A DNA stretch of 14,475 bases, from positions 1-14,475 of the forward strand of contig DASTBU010000079.1 in assembly GCA_035711845.1 (NCBI GenBank), given 5' to 3'. The notes beneath the pieces are model-generated. The model worked only from the letters and a program-made list of their open reading frames with translations, searched no databases and was not told the DNA's origin. Shown here one piece after another: positions 13,677 to 14,475 of the stretch. The stretch is from DASTBU01 sp035711845 (GTDB lineage Bacteria; Acidobacteriota; Vicinamibacteria; Vicinamibacterales; 2-12-FULL-66-21). The position numbers and the translations under genes are program-made. Position 1 is the first letter of the stretch. Every line of letters begins with the position of its first letter.

Positions 13677-14318
13677 CGTCGCCGTATCCGAGCGGAGCAC
13701 CAGGCGAAGGTGGCGGACGCGCGCCGCGAGCTCGATGCGATCGATCGTCGGCAGATGCAGATTCTGGGTTATCTGAACGGCGGCTTTGGTGAGGTCGAAT
13801 CGTGGAAGGTTGAAGTGCGTCAGAACGAGCTACGTCGCGCCGAGCTTCAGGCCCTGCTGACAGCAGCAGCGTCGGAGCCGCAGCCGCCGGCCCTCCATCC
13901 CAAAATGGCAGGCGTCTTCGAGCAGAAGATTCGCACGCTGGCGGCGGCGCTGGAGCACGAGGATCTGGAAACGCGCGAATCGGCCCGGAGTGCGCTGCGC
14001 GGCTTCATCGACCACATCGTCATCCCACCGGGCGACGAACTGCTGCGGGTGGTCGGGAATCTCGGGGAGATGTTGACAGCTGCCGGCGCGGCTGTCGGTA
14101 AAGGTGGTTGCGGGGGGCCGCAACGCAACTCAGCGCACAATCCGCATCCGCTTGCCCAAGAGGGCAGTGGTCCTACGCAAACGGGTGGCCTGATCAAGTC
14201 GCTACCTGGTAAAACCTATTTTATGATCATGGTGCGCACCCAACGGAGCCGGTCGCGCACCGGCATAACGAACAGACTGGTGGTCGCGCCAGCGACTCGA
14301 CGAAACGGGCTGCAATAA
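13677..14318 (+). pseudogene. Serine recombinase C-terminal coiled-coil fragment
   Basis: The frame opens right after an in-frame TGA at 13674 and reads RRRIRAEHQAKVADARREL, ELDAIDRRQMQILGYL, then AALEHEDLETRESARSALRG, FIDHIVIPPGDELLRVVGNL and GEMLTAAG. This is the coiled-coil and closing region of large serine recombinases. It has no catalytic or zinc-ribbon part of its own. A GTG at 13710 could start it but has no supporting site, so I read it as a fragment. It continues collinearly from the zinc-ribbon remnant at 11059-11282, missing roughly 60 residues between. Past about 14130 the reading to TAA 14318 no longer looks like recombinase. Confidence 0.75.
14107..14124 (+). repeat. GTTGCGG-GGGG-CCGCAAC hairpin at recombinase tail
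   Basis: A perfect 7-bp stem with a GGGG loop lies in the codons for GCGGPQ at the end of the recombinase fragment. It is the third copy of the GGTTGCGGGG motif seen at 7461 and 7581. Confidence 0.6.
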
Positions 14319-14475
14319 GAACCGCGCACGAACTATCTGGCAGTGCGCGGCCTGGCCAAGCCAGCAACTGCCGTTGGAACGATCGGGCTTCCGAACGCGC
14401 CCGACGAGTACGCCTGCCGTAGAAGGACGCATCGTCCTTCGCTGACCGACGGCTTGCGGAAACTTCTTCGGAGGG
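14125..14475. other. No gene recognised; small palindromes
   Basis: The last 350 bases carry no frame I would call a gene beyond the read-out of the recombinase fragment. Visible structures are the palindrome GGTGCGCACC (14231-14240), a 6-bp stem GCCGGT/ACCGGC (14248-14264), and a perfect 8-bp hairpin GAAGGACG-CAT-CGTCCTTC (14422-14440) that could act as a terminator or binding site. No T-run follows it. Confidence 0.45.

Noticed and set aside
14202..14432. Minus-strand 76-residue open frame
   Set aside because: Composition is shadow-like (Arg/Ser/Gly-rich), with no ribosome site or family.

Overview
The window is GC-rich DNA that looks like the chromosome of a soil-type Acidobacteriota (Vicinamibacteria-like) bacterium. 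This rests on gene vocabulary, not on a marker gene: a winged-helix/TPR membrane regulator, secreted proteins with an N-terminal NGKPDFSGVW segment and a DUF6152-like C-terminus, lipoproteins whose mature end reads Cys then a PTxP motif, a DUF433/DUF5615 module, and an intergenic ACGGAG repeat.

Layout. (1) 3-1274 (+) is the 3' part of a PAS/histidine-kinase-fold protein that has lost its catalytic residues. (2) 1279-4839 (-) holds four genes: a secreted protein of unknown function, an amidohydrolase-2 enzyme with an Asp-to-Gly change at a metal-site position, a DUF6152-like secreted protein, and a beta/gamma-crystallin lipoprotein whose TTG start overlaps the preceding stop. A repeat element with inverted ends lies at 2857-2947. 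(3) 5237-7446 (+) holds an exported protein of unknown function, a stop-start-overlapping small membrane protein, and a PcfJ-family protein whose start is fixed at GTG 6235 by an ideal Shine-Dalgarno sequence. (4) 7447-7842 has no confident gene. It carries a tRNA 3'-end-like fragment, three hairpins and recombinase-tail-like sequence, and reads as an old integration site. (5) A lipoprotein (-, 7843-8412) diverges from a CadC-like winged-helix/TPR regulator (+, 8545-10488); three TGACG repeats with an 11-bp period lie just before the regulator. (6) 10618-14318 is a mosaic: an intact DUF433 antitoxin, a DUF5615 toxin broken at both ends, a frameshifted zinc-ribbon piece of a large serine recombinase, a secreted alpha/beta hydrolase behind tandem promoter-like repeats, two small phage-like genes, another lipoprotein, and the C-terminal coiled-coil end of a serine recombinase. 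The two recombinase pieces are collinear and same-strand, so one decayed recombinase interrupted by about 2.4 kb is a reasonable reading. (7) 14125-14475 has no gene I can support, only small palindromes.

No complete undescribed system can be proved from this window. The strongest leads are the kinase-fold protein without catalytic residues, the lipoprotein/small membrane protein/PcfJ cluster, the PhoB-like repeat array before the regulator, the antitoxin that has outlived its toxin, and the split recombinase with its hairpin-forming tail motif.
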